Shown here: positions 25,960 to 34,662 of the stretch, in pieces
Layout of the letters: each line of letters opens with the position of its first letter
How positions within the stretch are numbered: the first letter of the stretch is position 1
NCBI GenBank assembly: GCA_028821605.1
Contig: JAPPFM010000058.1
Coordinates: forward strand, 186,280 to 250,279
DNA: 64,000 nt
Reading direction: 5' to 3'
Origin: Candidatus Poribacteria bacterium
GTDB lineage: Bacteria; Poribacteria; WGA-4E; WGA-3G
Position numbers and translations under genes: made by a program
Notes under the pieces: generated by a model
What the model was told of the DNA's origin: nothing
The model's database searches: none
The model's input: only the letters and a program-made list of their open reading frames with translations

Positions 25960-26949
25960 ATGAAAACAGCAATTTGTTTAATGTTTCTCATCAGTTGTGG
26001 TATACTTTTGATGGGAATAGGAATTGACAGCCGTGCAGACAGCCACGAGAAAACTGAAACCGAAAAGATTACGTTGCTCCTTGATTGGGCACCTAATATA
26101 GATCATGTGCCGCTTTATGTCGCACAAGAGCACAAGATTTTTGCCAAACATGAGTTGGAAGTCGAATTGCTCTGGGGTGGCGACCCGGATGCCCCACTCA
26201 AACTGGTGGCGGCCGGGAAATATCCGTTTGCTGTGAGTTATCAACAGAGTGTGACAATTGCGCGGGCAAGTGAAGAAGTTTTGCCAGTTAAATCAATTGG
26301 CTTACTCGTCGAACATCCGCTCAACACAATCAGTTTCCTCAAGAAGACCGGCATTAAAACGCCAGCAGATTTCAAAGGGAAAAAAATCGGATACACAGTC
26401 GCACCGTTGGATGTGCTTCTGTTTAACGCGATCGCGGCGAATGCCGGTTTAGCAGAAGACGACTACGAACTCATAAACGTAGGCACGAATATTGTGGCAC
26501 CTATGCTCAGCGGTCAAATCGATGCAGTGATCGGACCCTTCCGGAATTACGAGATTAACATGCTGAAACTTGAAGGCGCGGAAGCCGATTATTTCGCACT
26601 TGAGAAGCACGGCATCCCGGACTATTATGAGTTAGTAATTATCACGAATGACGCTTATTTGGAAAACCATCCAGAAACGACTCAAAAACTGATGATGGCA
26701 ATTCAGGAAGCAATTAAATTTACGAAGGAAAAACCCGATGATGCACTTCAACTTTTCTTTCAGGCAAACCCTGATGCCACTAAAGAATTAGAAGAACTTG
26801 CTTTTCGGGATACGTTGGATCTGTTTGCCACAACGCAGGTGCAAGCCGAAGAGAAGTGGGAGGCCTTCGCAAAATTCGCCTACGAAAAAGGATTGATCTC
26901 CAAAACAGTCAAAGCAAAAGATTGTTTCATTAACGTATTGGAAGAATAG
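25960..26949 (+). CDS. ABC transporter substrate-binding protein, THI5/NMT1-like (ThiY-like)
   Basis: 329 residues with a signal peptide (MKTAICLMFLISCGILLMGIGIDSRADS). The THI5/NMT1 fold starts with KITLLLDWAPNIDHVPLYVAQEHKIF, the hallmark block for pyrimidine-precursor binding proteins. It continues with WGGDPDAPLKLVAAGKYPFAVSY and KKIGYTVAPLDVLL. It should deliver a pyrimidine precursor of thiamine, for example a formyl-aminopyrimidine, to the permease encoded 35 bases upstream. It lacks the CCCFC-type motif of eukaryotic THI5 enzymes, consistent with a transport role. Confidence 0.9.
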   Translation: MKTAICLMFLISCGILLMGIGIDSRADSHEKTETEKITLLLDWAPNIDHVPLYVAQEHKIFAKHELEVELLWGGDPDAPLKLVAAGKYPFAVSYQQSVTIARASEEVLPVKSIGLLVEHPLNTISFLKKTGIKTPADFKGKKIGYTVAPLDVLLFNAIAANAGLAEDDYELINVGTNIVAPMLSGQIDAVIGPFRNYEINMLKLEGAEADYFALEKHGIPDYYELVIITNDAYLENHPETTQKLMMAIQEAIKFTKEKPDDALQLFFQANPDATKELEELAFRDTLDLFATTQVQAEEKWEAFAKFAYEKGLISKTVKAKDCFINVLEE

Positions 26950-26969
26950 TCGCTTTACCTACTGAATTA

Positions 26970-28106
26970 ATGGGAAATAAAAAAATTCTCATCATCGGTG
27001 GCGGTGTAATCGGACTCGGTATCGGGTGGCAGCTTGCGAAATCGGGGATCTCCGTCACCATTTACGACCGTGCTGAAGCTGGACGCGCTGCCTCTTGGGC
27101 AGCCGCTGGGATGCTCGCGCCTCTTGCTGAAGCACATAACGAAGAACCGGAACTGCTTAAACTCGGCTGTCAAAGTTTGGAACGCTATCCGCAATGGGTT
27201 CGTGAATTAGAAGCGGATGCTGAGATGTCCGTCGGTTATCGGGTGGAAGGCACGCTTATCGTCGGATTAGAACCTGATGATACACATCAACTGCGGCATC
27301 TCCACGTTTCACAACAAGACTTAGGATTAGATGTCGAGTGGTTGACGGGACGCGCAGCGCGTGAAATCGAACCCGCACTTTCACCTCGCGTGACCGCAGC
27401 CCTCCATTGCGCCACCGATCATCAAGTTGATAACCGACGCATGGTAAAAGCACTCCAGCGTTCATTTCAGGCTTGTGGAGGCATGCTGCATGAAAATAGT
27501 ACCATTGAGAGCATCGTTATAGAAAACGGAGTCGCAACGGGTGTTCAAACACAAGAGGGCTTTCAGGCAGCAGATACCCTGATTCTCGCAGCAGGATGCT
27601 GGTCCGCACAGATTGAAGGATTGCCAGATACCCTCCGTCCGCCGGTGCGTCCTGTGAAAGGACAGATGTTGGCATTACAGATGGAAGCCGGTATTACGGT
27701 TAAAAATGTCATCCGCACTGTCAGGGCAAGGTATCCGACATCAGTATATTTGGTGCCGAGAACCGATGGTAGACTTATCGTCGGTGCAACAAGTGAGGAG
27801 ATGGGGTTTGACACACGCTTAACGGCTGGTGGCACATTTGAGCTGCTCCGCGGCGCGTGGGAAGTAGTGCCGGGCATCTATGAACTACCCCTTCTGGAGA
27901 CATGGACAGGCTTACGTCCCGGCAGTAGAGACAATGCCCCCATACTCGGCGAAACGCCTATTGAGAATCTGATATACGCAACAGGACACTATCGCAACGG
28001 CATCTTACTCACACCCATTACGGCTTATGAAATAGCCAAACTGATTCTGACGGGTAAGACCTCAGAGATAATTGCCCCGTTCCAGTTAGACCGATTTTTA
28101 AAGTAA
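26970..28106 (+). CDS. thiO: Glycine oxidase ThiO, copy 2
   Basis: 378 residues, colinear with copy 1 without any insertion or deletion. It keeps the N-terminal GGGVIGLGIGWQLAK FAD motif, the AASWAAAGML block and the C-terminal GHYRNGILLTP block. Same reaction: glycine to iminoacetate for thiazole synthesis. This copy lies downstream of the TPP riboswitch and binding-protein gene and 38 bases before thiS, so it is the one probably under thiamine control. Substitutions relative to copy 1 are scattered rather than clustered, suggesting an older duplication with both copies still under selection. Confidence 0.9.
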   Translation: MGNKKILIIGGGVIGLGIGWQLAKSGISVTIYDRAEAGRAASWAAAGMLAPLAEAHNEEPELLKLGCQSLERYPQWVRELEADAEMSVGYRVEGTLIVGLEPDDTHQLRHLHVSQQDLGLDVEWLTGRAAREIEPALSPRVTAALHCATDHQVDNRRMVKALQRSFQACGGMLHENSTIESIVIENGVATGVQTQEGFQAADTLILAAGCWSAQIEGLPDTLRPPVRPVKGQMLALQMEAGITVKNVIRTVRARYPTSVYLVPRTDGRLIVGATSEEMGFDTRLTAGGTFELLRGAWEVVPGIYELPLLETWTGLRPGSRDNAPILGETPIENLIYATGHYRNGILLTPITAYEIAKLILTGKTSEIIAPFQLDRFLK

Positions 28107-28108
28107 TA

Positions 28109-28125
28109 GGCACACGTCGTGTGCC
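28109..28125. repeat. Short perfect hairpin between thiO and thiS
   Basis: GGCACACG and CGTGTGCC pair around one T. It lies three bases after the thiO stop and 20 bases before thiS, without a T-run, so it is probably an intergenic palindromic repeat rather than a terminator. Confidence 0.6.
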
Positions 28126-28144
28126 GTAACCACACTCGAAAAAC

Positions 28145-28351
28145 ATGAAAATAAGCATTAACGGCGAAGACAAAGAGGTTCGTTCAAATCTAAACATTCA
28201 CGACTTGCTCATCGCCTTGGAGTTGAATCCGATCCAAGCCGGTATTGCTGTCGCTGTGGACCGGGAAGTCATCCCGAAAACGAAGTGGCAGGCGACGGAA
28301 CTTCGCGAGAACAGTGAAGTCGAGATCATCCGCGCTGTGCAGGGCGGCTAA
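28145..28351 (+). CDS. thiS: Sulfur carrier protein ThiS
   Basis: 68 residues of beta-grasp (ubiquitin-like) fold ending in the essential Gly-Gly (RAVQGG), which is adenylated and thiocarboxylated to donate sulfur to ThiG. The start MKISINGEDKEV and the block GIAVAVDREVIPKTKW are typical. It directly follows thiO copy 2. In most genomes thiG follows thiS; here thiG lies at 50950, across the CRISPR-Cas island. Confidence 0.93.
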   Translation: MKISINGEDKEVRSNLNIHDLLIALELNPIQAGIAVAVDREVIPKTKWQATELRENSEVEIIRAVQGG

Positions 28352-28364
28352 GTTGAGGCAGTTT

Positions 28365-28436
28365 GAAAATAAAAGTTGAAGCCTCCGTAGGTGTTTTTTA
28401 TTCCCCCACCCACGTTTAATTATCAAACTCCCGTAA
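28365..28436. repeat. Short dispersed repeat, copy C
   Basis: It begins TTTGAAAATAAAAGTTGAAG and ends ACGTTTAATTATCAAACTC, imperfect inverted ends. It matches copy A at 7939 and the end of copy B at 18002. The rest of the 28352-28800 gap holds the promoter and palindromes listed next. Confidence 0.55.
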
Positions 28437-28451
28437 TTTTCATTAAATCTA

Positions 28452-28480
28452 TTGCTTTTTTTCTAAGAATACCATATAAT
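28452..28480 (+). promoter_or_regulatory. Putative promoter of the CRISPR effector operon
   Basis: TTGCTT at 28452-28457, 17 bases, then TATAAT at 28475-28480. The leader RNA would be about 310 bases before the first cas gene and would include the palindromes at 28629 and 28663. Confidence 0.5.
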
Positions 28481-28628
28481 ATCAGTTAGATATAGGCTTT
28501 ATAATTTGACAATCTAACGAATACAAAATTGACGTGATACAACCCAAGTTGCTGGTTGTACGTCTAAGCGGAACCCAACATCTCACTTTTATCAAACTCA
28601 CGTTTTATGAAAACAAAATTATAGGCCG

Positions 28629-28651
28629 TAATAACACGACTCGCGTTATTA
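28629..28651. promoter_or_regulatory. 23-bp near-perfect palindrome upstream of the cas operon
   Basis: Arms TAATAACACGA and TCGCGTTATTA pair with one mismatch around a single central base. The symmetry and size suit a dimeric transcription-factor operator. No regulator gene is adjacent. A looser inverted pair, GGTATAA at 28663-28669 and TTATACC at 28688-28694, follows. Confidence 0.5.
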
Positions 28652-28800
28652 AAGCGAATTATGGTATAACCGCTCATGTTTATGGATTTATACCGATACG
28701 GTTTTACTGATTCACTGTTTTTCCTTAGGTGGTAATTTAGGTCAGACTAAGTTATAACGTATCAACCTCTTAAAATAATAAATGGAAGTAAGGTAATTAA

Positions 28801-31521
28801 ATGGCAATAGGCAGAATAAAAACATGGAACGATGAAAGGGGCACAGGCTGGATTGAGAATAATGCAGGAGGAGACAATGTTTTCTTGCACCATTCGGAGG
28901 TTTCTCCAGCGGATAGAAAGCTCCTCGCTAATGGAACACTTGTTGAATTTGACATACAAAATTCAAAACATGCCCCCGGAAGACTTGATGCACATAATTT
29001 TCGTTTGTCCGAATCGCCGGATGAAGAGAACTCCAACACTCCTATAGCACAAAAAGTCCTAGAGTCCGAACCGGCAACTCACTTCCACAATCCATACACC
29101 TTTGTTTCTACACCTCCGCGTGAAAAGGCAATAAAACACGGTGGGTTTGCCGGTGATTACGATCCACTGAAAAATGACCTTGACCATGCATCCCTCAAAT
29201 CAAATCTGTGGACTGGACACATTCCAATCAAGCTGACTACAGTTACTCCCTTAGTTTTGCTTAAAGGTGATGGCGAGGATTGTCCAACAGACATACACCA
29301 AATCTACGATGTCCTCGACTATTTGCCAGAAACCTCCTTGCGTGGTATGCTCCGCAGCGCGTATGAGGTGGTGACGAACTCGCGCTATAATTGTTTCGGT
29401 AACGAGCATCAAGAAAGACTTGCATATCGCATGGACTCGCGGGATGCGCCGCAGCTTATTCCAGCAACTATTAAAAATGGCGATGAATCCGGGCAATTAG
29501 TCGCACAGTTGTGCACAGGCACTAGTGTTCCCACAGAGGGCGGCCCCAAAAAAGATGGAACCGATGAAGAGGGTGCAATGTATGCTGCTATGTTTGATCC
29601 CTATGATACAAAACTTTATACAGTATACGATTCAAAATACACGCCCCGAACAGGTCATGAGGTGTGGGCACAAATCATTCTTTGTCAACATAGATACAAA
29701 AATTACCGGTACTGGAAAGCACTTAAGGTTTGGTGGACAGATCAACATCCTGATAAACCTACCGAGCAAGAATTAATAGAAATACCTGAATCAGAAGAAT
29801 GGACCTCTCTATATACAGACATCAATAATCCGATTGAGCGAGTTGTCAAAGGGCATGTTTTGATTACGAATAAAAATATAAAAGGCAAACATGATGAGCG
29901 TATTTTCTTCTATGACAATCCTGATTTGAATCTATCTGACAAAGATGTAACCCATCTCAAAACGGATTGGGAAAAACTCATCAAGAACTATCGCGATGCA
30001 CATTCCGAAAAGGAATTATTCAAGCGTCAAAATGCAAATAACCAACCTTGGAAATGGACAGGGAACGATCCTGGTAAAACGGCTTGGTCACCGCACTTGT
30101 ATCAAGACAGTAAACACCGGTCTATTTGGCATAATAATGATCCACATGGGCGTGTCACTGATCATGACGCAATTGAATTGAAGCATGGTGATTTGGTATA
30201 TGCCCGTTGCGAGTTCAAGAATGGAAAGATTTCAAAGATTACGCACCTTTTACCTGTCTCTATCTCCCGCGTGTTATACGATCTAAGTCCACGAGATCGT
30301 CTGCCCTATTCTCTGAGACCCGCGAAACGAAGATCCGAATTATCTCCCGCGGACCGCTTGTTCGGATGGGTTGCCCAACCTGATGGCGAAGATTCAGGCC
30401 AAGACAATCAAGCAAAAGCGCAGGGTCAAGAGCGTGATCCTTACAAGGGGCGTATACGAGTCATCTGTGACGATGGCCCACGTCCTAATATCATCAAACG
30501 TTTTGAGGATGACCAGACCCTACCTTTGACGATTCTCGGACAACCGAAACCTGAACAATCAAGATTCTACGTTGCCAAAGATGACATAGGCACACCTGAA
30601 AAAGATAATATTAGGAAGAAGGATGCTGGCTATAGCAAAGGCAAGGGTTTACGAGGGCGCAAGCAATACTGGCACCATAAAGGATTGGAAGCTCATAAGC
30701 AGGCAGTCAAACCTGCGCGAGATTATTGGAAAGCGACCGTTGAGGATCGAACACAGGTCAAGCGTGATGGTCGGTACCAGGAATACCGCCGTCCGGATGT
30801 ACGTCCGGATAAAGATAATCAAAGTGGTTGGCAGCAAAAGGATTCGCAAAACCGTTCAATCACAGGTTGGATCAAACCTGGCACCGAATTTAAGGTATTC
30901 GTGTATGTGCAGAATCTACAAGACGCGGAAATCGGTGCGTTGCTTTGGTTATTGTCTCGCCCTGAAGGTCATTACTTTAGGATCGGATACGGCAAACCTT
31001 TAGGATTTGGTAGTATGAGAATGGAAATTGATTGTCCTGACAAACAACCCTTACCAATCGGCACCCATGAGGATTGGAAAAAATATTACACTACTTTTGA
31101 CACCTCTCCGCTTGAAAAACTGACGTTGAATAATGAACAGCAGGCCAACTGTCTCCAAAAATTTCAAGAGAGTATGTTGAAAGCATACGGTGAGGATTCA
31201 GATAATGATACTACAGAAGAGAATGGTGGCGAAGGTAAAACATCTGATTTGACATCTTTTAATCAACTTGCAAGCGTCCAATCCAGTTTCGTGAATACAC
31301 CTGAAGATCTGGAACAAAGTTTTGAAAACTTGTCCTTTATCAAAGAATTTCTACAAATACTAAAAGGACCAGAAACAGACTTACCCATTCACTATCCACG
31401 GACAGATCAGAAACAAGATCCGGAAGGCAAGAATTTTGAGTGGTTTAGAGATAACGAAAGTAGAGGTAAACTTGCACTTCCAGCGGCTACGGATGATAAA
31501 GGGATCCCTTACAAGCCATAA
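28801..31521 (+). CDS. Type III-D Cas7 with insertion (TIGR03986 family), fused to an N-terminal cold-shock domain
   Basis: 906 residues. Residues 1-68 read as a cold-shock domain: GRIKTWNDERGTGWIE (RNP1-like G-T-G-W-I at 14-18) and NVFLHHSEV (RNP2-like at 27-31). After a linker, residue 97 on matches the TIGR03986 RAMP opening NPYTFVSTPPREKAI, then SLRGMLRSAYE, the later SPADRLFGWVAQ, and a glycine-rich loop GYGKPLGFGSMRM near residue 733. In III-Dv-type complexes this protein is the Cas7 subunit with a large insertion in the crRNA-bound backbone. Weak Shine-Dalgarno AAGG before the ATG. It heads the operon, 36 bases before the CARF gene. The added cold-shock domain could bind crRNA, target RNA or transcripts. 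Confidence 0.85.
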   Translation: MAIGRIKTWNDERGTGWIENNAGGDNVFLHHSEVSPADRKLLANGTLVEFDIQNSKHAPGRLDAHNFRLSESPDEENSNTPIAQKVLESEPATHFHNPYTFVSTPPREKAIKHGGFAGDYDPLKNDLDHASLKSNLWTGHIPIKLTTVTPLVLLKGDGEDCPTDIHQIYDVLDYLPETSLRGMLRSAYEVVTNSRYNCFGNEHQERLAYRMDSRDAPQLIPATIKNGDESGQLVAQLCTGTSVPTEGGPKKDGTDEEGAMYAAMFDPYDTKLYTVYDSKYTPRTGHEVWAQIILCQHRYKNYRYWKALKVWWTDQHPDKPTEQELIEIPESEEWTSLYTDINNPIERVVKGHVLITNKNIKGKHDERIFFYDNPDLNLSDKDVTHLKTDWEKLIKNYRDAHSEKELFKRQNANNQPWKWTGNDPGKTAWSPHLYQDSKHRSIWHNNDPHGRVTDHDAIELKHGDLVYARCEFKNGKISKITHLLPVSISRVLYDLSPRDRLPYSLRPAKRRSELSPADRLFGWVAQPDGEDSGQDNQAKAQGQERDPYKGRIRVICDDGPRPNIIKRFEDDQTLPLTILGQPKPEQSRFYVAKDDIGTPEKDNIRKKDAGYSKGKGLRGRKQYWHHKGLEAHKQAVKPARDYWKATVEDRTQVKRDGRYQEYRRPDVRPDKDNQSGWQQKDSQNRSITGWIKPGTEFKVFVYVQNLQDAEIGALLWLLSRPEGHYFRIGYGKPLGFGSMRMEIDCPDKQPLPIGTHEDWKKYYTTFDTSPLEKLTLNNEQQANCLQKFQESMLKAYGEDSDNDTTEENGGEGKTSDLTSFNQLASVQSSFVNTPEDLEQSFENLSFIKEFLQILKGPETDLPIHYPRTDQKQDPEGKNFEWFRDNESRGKLALPAATDDKGIPYKP

Positions 31522-31557
31522 GACGTGGTGTTCATCATTTACATATAAGGAGGAGTT

Positions 31558-32991
31558 ATGGCCAGAAAAATACATCTCGTTTTGACAGTCGGAAAGAACC
31601 CCCTACCTGTTTGGGTGGCTTGGGATCGTTTAACAAATCATTGGACAAATGAAGGACACGAAGTTGCTGTCCAATTCGTGCACACGCCAGGGTCAGAAGA
31701 CGAAAAGGAGCGTCTGAAGGAATATTGTACAACACATGGAGTAACTGTCCGTGATGACATTGAAGTGGACGCTCGTAGTCCCGATAGGGCAGATATTGAA
31801 AATCAAATTCGTAAAGCCTTGCCCCCAGATTTTACTGATCTTCACATTCACTACACCGGCGGTACCCAGGCGATGGGCGTTGCAACGGTTTATGCCATGA
31901 TGGTAGTTCAACATAATTTACTCGGACAGCAGACAATTGCGGTAGATGCGTCGTACTTAGATCCGGGACGCGGCATTCTGCCAGCAACCAGTTCTTCACC
32001 AGCAATTGTCAGTTGGAACGACGACTTATTAATAGCCGATACCCGTGTGAACATTACTCCTAATCTCAAGGAAATTGCCACACTCAACGGATTCCGAGTA
32101 GGACCTTTTGATTACTATAAAATTGACGGAACGGCTGACAAGCGTTTGGCCCCTCAAATCCCCACGGATGAAAGATTGCAAGCTGGTGCAGTGGTGCTTG
32201 ATAATTATCGTGGGATAGTTGAGCAGGAATTTAGAGACAACTTTCCTAAAGGTAAACCCTGGTCGGACACTTTCCATAAGAATCCTGACGAGCCTGAGAG
32301 TGATGATTTTTTTCACCCTAATGATGGTGGGTGTTTCGTACTTCAGGCTTCTGATTCCAAATGGGAAAATAACATACTACCGGCTGTCAATGAAGCATAT
32401 CCATCTTGTCCATGGAATTGCTCAAAAAAGGAGTTGCCTTACCCTGCTGCGGGAGGTGCTGCGGATCAGCAAAGAGACCTTGAAGAGATGGATAAGTTTT
32501 TCACCAGTCACTGGCTTGAGTACGCTGCGTATGCTGCCTTTAAGAATGTCCTTAGAAGTATCGAAGCTAGGAGCCCGGAACGCGCAAACTTTGAACTCTA
32601 CCATAATGTTTACGTGACACCATATTTGAACGGTGTCGCATCTCGAGACTTTGAACTTGATGTCGTAGCAGTGTTGGGTTACCAAGTAGTTGTTGTCTCG
32701 TGTAGCATAACGTCCAATAAATCGGATATTAAACAGAAAGCTATGGAAGTATATCATCGAGCGAAGCAGCTCGGTGGTGATGCAGCACGCGCTGTGGTCC
32801 TGTGTGTTGCATCCTCTCAAGATGCTAGACTAGTCGAAGATGAATTGAAGGACGAAACTGGAATCGAGCGGCCTTTACAAGTTTGGGGAAGACAACAAGC
32901 AAGAGGCGGCGGATGGGGACCTGTTCCTAATATGGATAACCTATGTGCCAAGTTCCAGAGTCTTTGCCAGGATGACCTACATTGGGCTTGA
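31558..32991 (+). CDS. CARF-domain CRISPR ancillary protein, Card1/Can2-like, with altered nuclease motif
   Basis: 477 residues. The N-terminal CARF Rossmann-like half carries HIHYTGGTQAMGVATV at residues 96-111, the ligand-loop motif of Card1/DUF1887-type proteins that bind cyclic tetra-adenylate. The C-terminal half follows the PD-(D/E)XK plan: HWLEYAAYAAF near 318, ELDV with Asp 368, then the next strand VVVVSCSI at 377-384, where the expected E-x-K reads S381-C382-S383. A Lys-rich stretch follows at 388-394. Strong GGAGG precedes the ATG. Lying between two effector genes, it is probably switched on by Cas10 cyclic oligoadenylate, but its cleavage chemistry may be lost or altered. Confidence 0.85.
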   Translation: MARKIHLVLTVGKNPLPVWVAWDRLTNHWTNEGHEVAVQFVHTPGSEDEKERLKEYCTTHGVTVRDDIEVDARSPDRADIENQIRKALPPDFTDLHIHYTGGTQAMGVATVYAMMVVQHNLLGQQTIAVDASYLDPGRGILPATSSSPAIVSWNDDLLIADTRVNITPNLKEIATLNGFRVGPFDYYKIDGTADKRLAPQIPTDERLQAGAVVLDNYRGIVEQEFRDNFPKGKPWSDTFHKNPDEPESDDFFHPNDGGCFVLQASDSKWENNILPAVNEAYPSCPWNCSKKELPYPAAGGAADQQRDLEEMDKFFTSHWLEYAAYAAFKNVLRSIEARSPERANFELYHNVYVTPYLNGVASRDFELDVVAVLGYQVVVVSCSITSNKSDIKQKAMEVYHRAKQLGGDAARAVVLCVASSQDARLVEDELKDETGIERPLQVWGRQQARGGGWGPVPNMDNLCAKFQSLCQDDLHWA

Positions 32992-33009
32992 ATAACTAAG
33001 GAGATACTC

Positions 33010-34662
33010 ATGTCAACGTCTTGCTATACAGGTCAGTGCGTTGTGGTCTTCGGCACCGCGAGTCTTCAGCAATACATTTTTCAGAGTAACCGCCTCAAAG
33101 AGAATATTGGTGCGTCCTATCTTGCCAAACACTGGCTCGGTGAGGCACTGGTTACAGTTACAGGAGCTGATGCAACCAAGTGGAAAAAGTACGAGAAAAA
33201 TCCTTGGAGAGACCAACCTGAAAATTCTATGGCCAAAGACAAACCTATCAATGTTATTTACATTGGTGGTGGGAACGCTGCGTTGCTATGCGAAAATAAG
33301 TGTATTGCCAAAAAAGCAGTCAAAAAGTGGAGCCGCAAAGTGCTTAAGAATGCCCCCGGACTCCGGGTAGTTGTCGGTTATGGTGAAGTTTGCGAAGACA
33401 AATCGCTGGCGGAGGCTTATCGTGCTGGATTAGATGCGTTAAATCATTGTGAAGAAGCACTCCCATTTGGCAGCACGTTGCATAGTTTACCCGTCGTTCG
33501 CCCATGCATTAGTACCGGACTTCCAGCGAGTGAGTCTCGGACTGAACCAGATGAGGGAAATCAATGGATATCACAATCAGCAGCGAGTAAACGCGATCAA
33601 GTGAGTTTCCGGGGAGAGCCCGGAGCCGCCCAAGAGCACATTAAGGATAAATTTCCATCGGTTTTGGAACAAACAGAGCGTTTGCCAAAACTAAATCGTT
33701 TTGCCATAAAACTTGATGAGGAATTGGGAGGTCGTAAAGGAGAATCGCACATTGCTGTCGTTCATGCCGACGGTAACGGGATGGGTGATCTACTCAATCA
33801 AGTGATAGATAAAGAAGATCAGAGAGACAATGAATTTTTACATAACCTTCGGGCATTTTCAGCCTCTACGTCATATCTCTCCCATAAAGCCTTAGAGGAT
33901 ACTTTATTATACTTCAAGGATTTTCTACCATTGAAGAAATCGCTAAATAATCCTGACTATATATTTCCGCTTCGACCAATCGTGTTCGGCGGTGACGACT
34001 TGACTTTTGTCTGTGATGGCCGCGTGGGATTACATCTGACTGCTTATTATCTGCAGCAATTTGCCAACGGTAAAATCAACTTCTGCGGTGATAAAATATC
34101 TGTTGATGCCTGTGCGGGGGTTGCTATTGTGCATACAAAGTTTCCGTTTGCGCGGGCTTACAGTTTTGCGGACGATCTTTGTGGAAAGGCTAAGTTACAC
34201 CGCCGTTATGAAGCCAATTTAAAAGGAAGTTGGCTGGAATTTCAGATTATTCAAGAAGGTGCTACGCGATCCATTACCGATCTCAGAGAAACACAATACC
34301 ACACTGGTAAAGGACAAATACTGCCTCAGCGTCCCTATGAAGTGCCGACAGCATGGGAAGATTTCGTCAAGCTCTTGCAAAAGTTTAAGACAGAATGGCC
34401 CCGCAGTCGAGCCAAAGGACTTTTGCAAGTACTCACGCAAGGACCTACCGCGACCAAACATTTCGTTAGTGGTGCAAAGTGGAATGAGGACGGAATTCCA
34501 AGTGTTGAAAATACCCCTGACATTGTCTGTACTACCGGTTGGACCAGTGAAACCCCCGGAGCCACTACACCCTATTTCGACCCCCTTGAAGCACTTGACT
34601 TTTATCTGGAAGAGCTATTTCCAAAGGAGAAGGACAATAATAAAAAGGAGAACGGAGAATGA
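33010..34662 (+). CDS. cas10: Cas10, HD-less, with intact GGDD cyclase motif
   Basis: 550 residues. The chain opens directly with the first palm-like segment (VVVFGTASLQQYIFQSNRLKENIGASYLA); there is no N-terminal HD nuclease domain, so ssDNA cleavage is not expected. The first palm has a degenerate GGGNA at 87-91. The second palm has HADGNGMGD at 252-260 and the catalytic GGDD at 327-330, the metal-binding site that makes cyclic oligoadenylate from ATP on target binding. The C-terminal part is helical. It lies 18 bases after the CARF gene, its likely receiver, and its stop overlaps the start of the next gene (ATGA). Confidence 0.92.
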   Translation: MSTSCYTGQCVVVFGTASLQQYIFQSNRLKENIGASYLAKHWLGEALVTVTGADATKWKKYEKNPWRDQPENSMAKDKPINVIYIGGGNAALLCENKCIAKKAVKKWSRKVLKNAPGLRVVVGYGEVCEDKSLAEAYRAGLDALNHCEEALPFGSTLHSLPVVRPCISTGLPASESRTEPDEGNQWISQSAASKRDQVSFRGEPGAAQEHIKDKFPSVLEQTERLPKLNRFAIKLDEELGGRKGESHIAVVHADGNGMGDLLNQVIDKEDQRDNEFLHNLRAFSASTSYLSHKALEDTLLYFKDFLPLKKSLNNPDYIFPLRPIVFGGDDLTFVCDGRVGLHLTAYYLQQFANGKINFCGDKISVDACAGVAIVHTKFPFARAYSFADDLCGKAKLHRRYEANLKGSWLEFQIIQEGATRSITDLRETQYHTGKGQILPQRPYEVPTAWEDFVKLLQKFKTEWPRSRAKGLLQVLTQGPTATKHFVSGAKWNEDGIPSVENTPDIVCTTGWTSETPGATTPYFDPLEALDFYLEELFPKEKDNNKKENGE

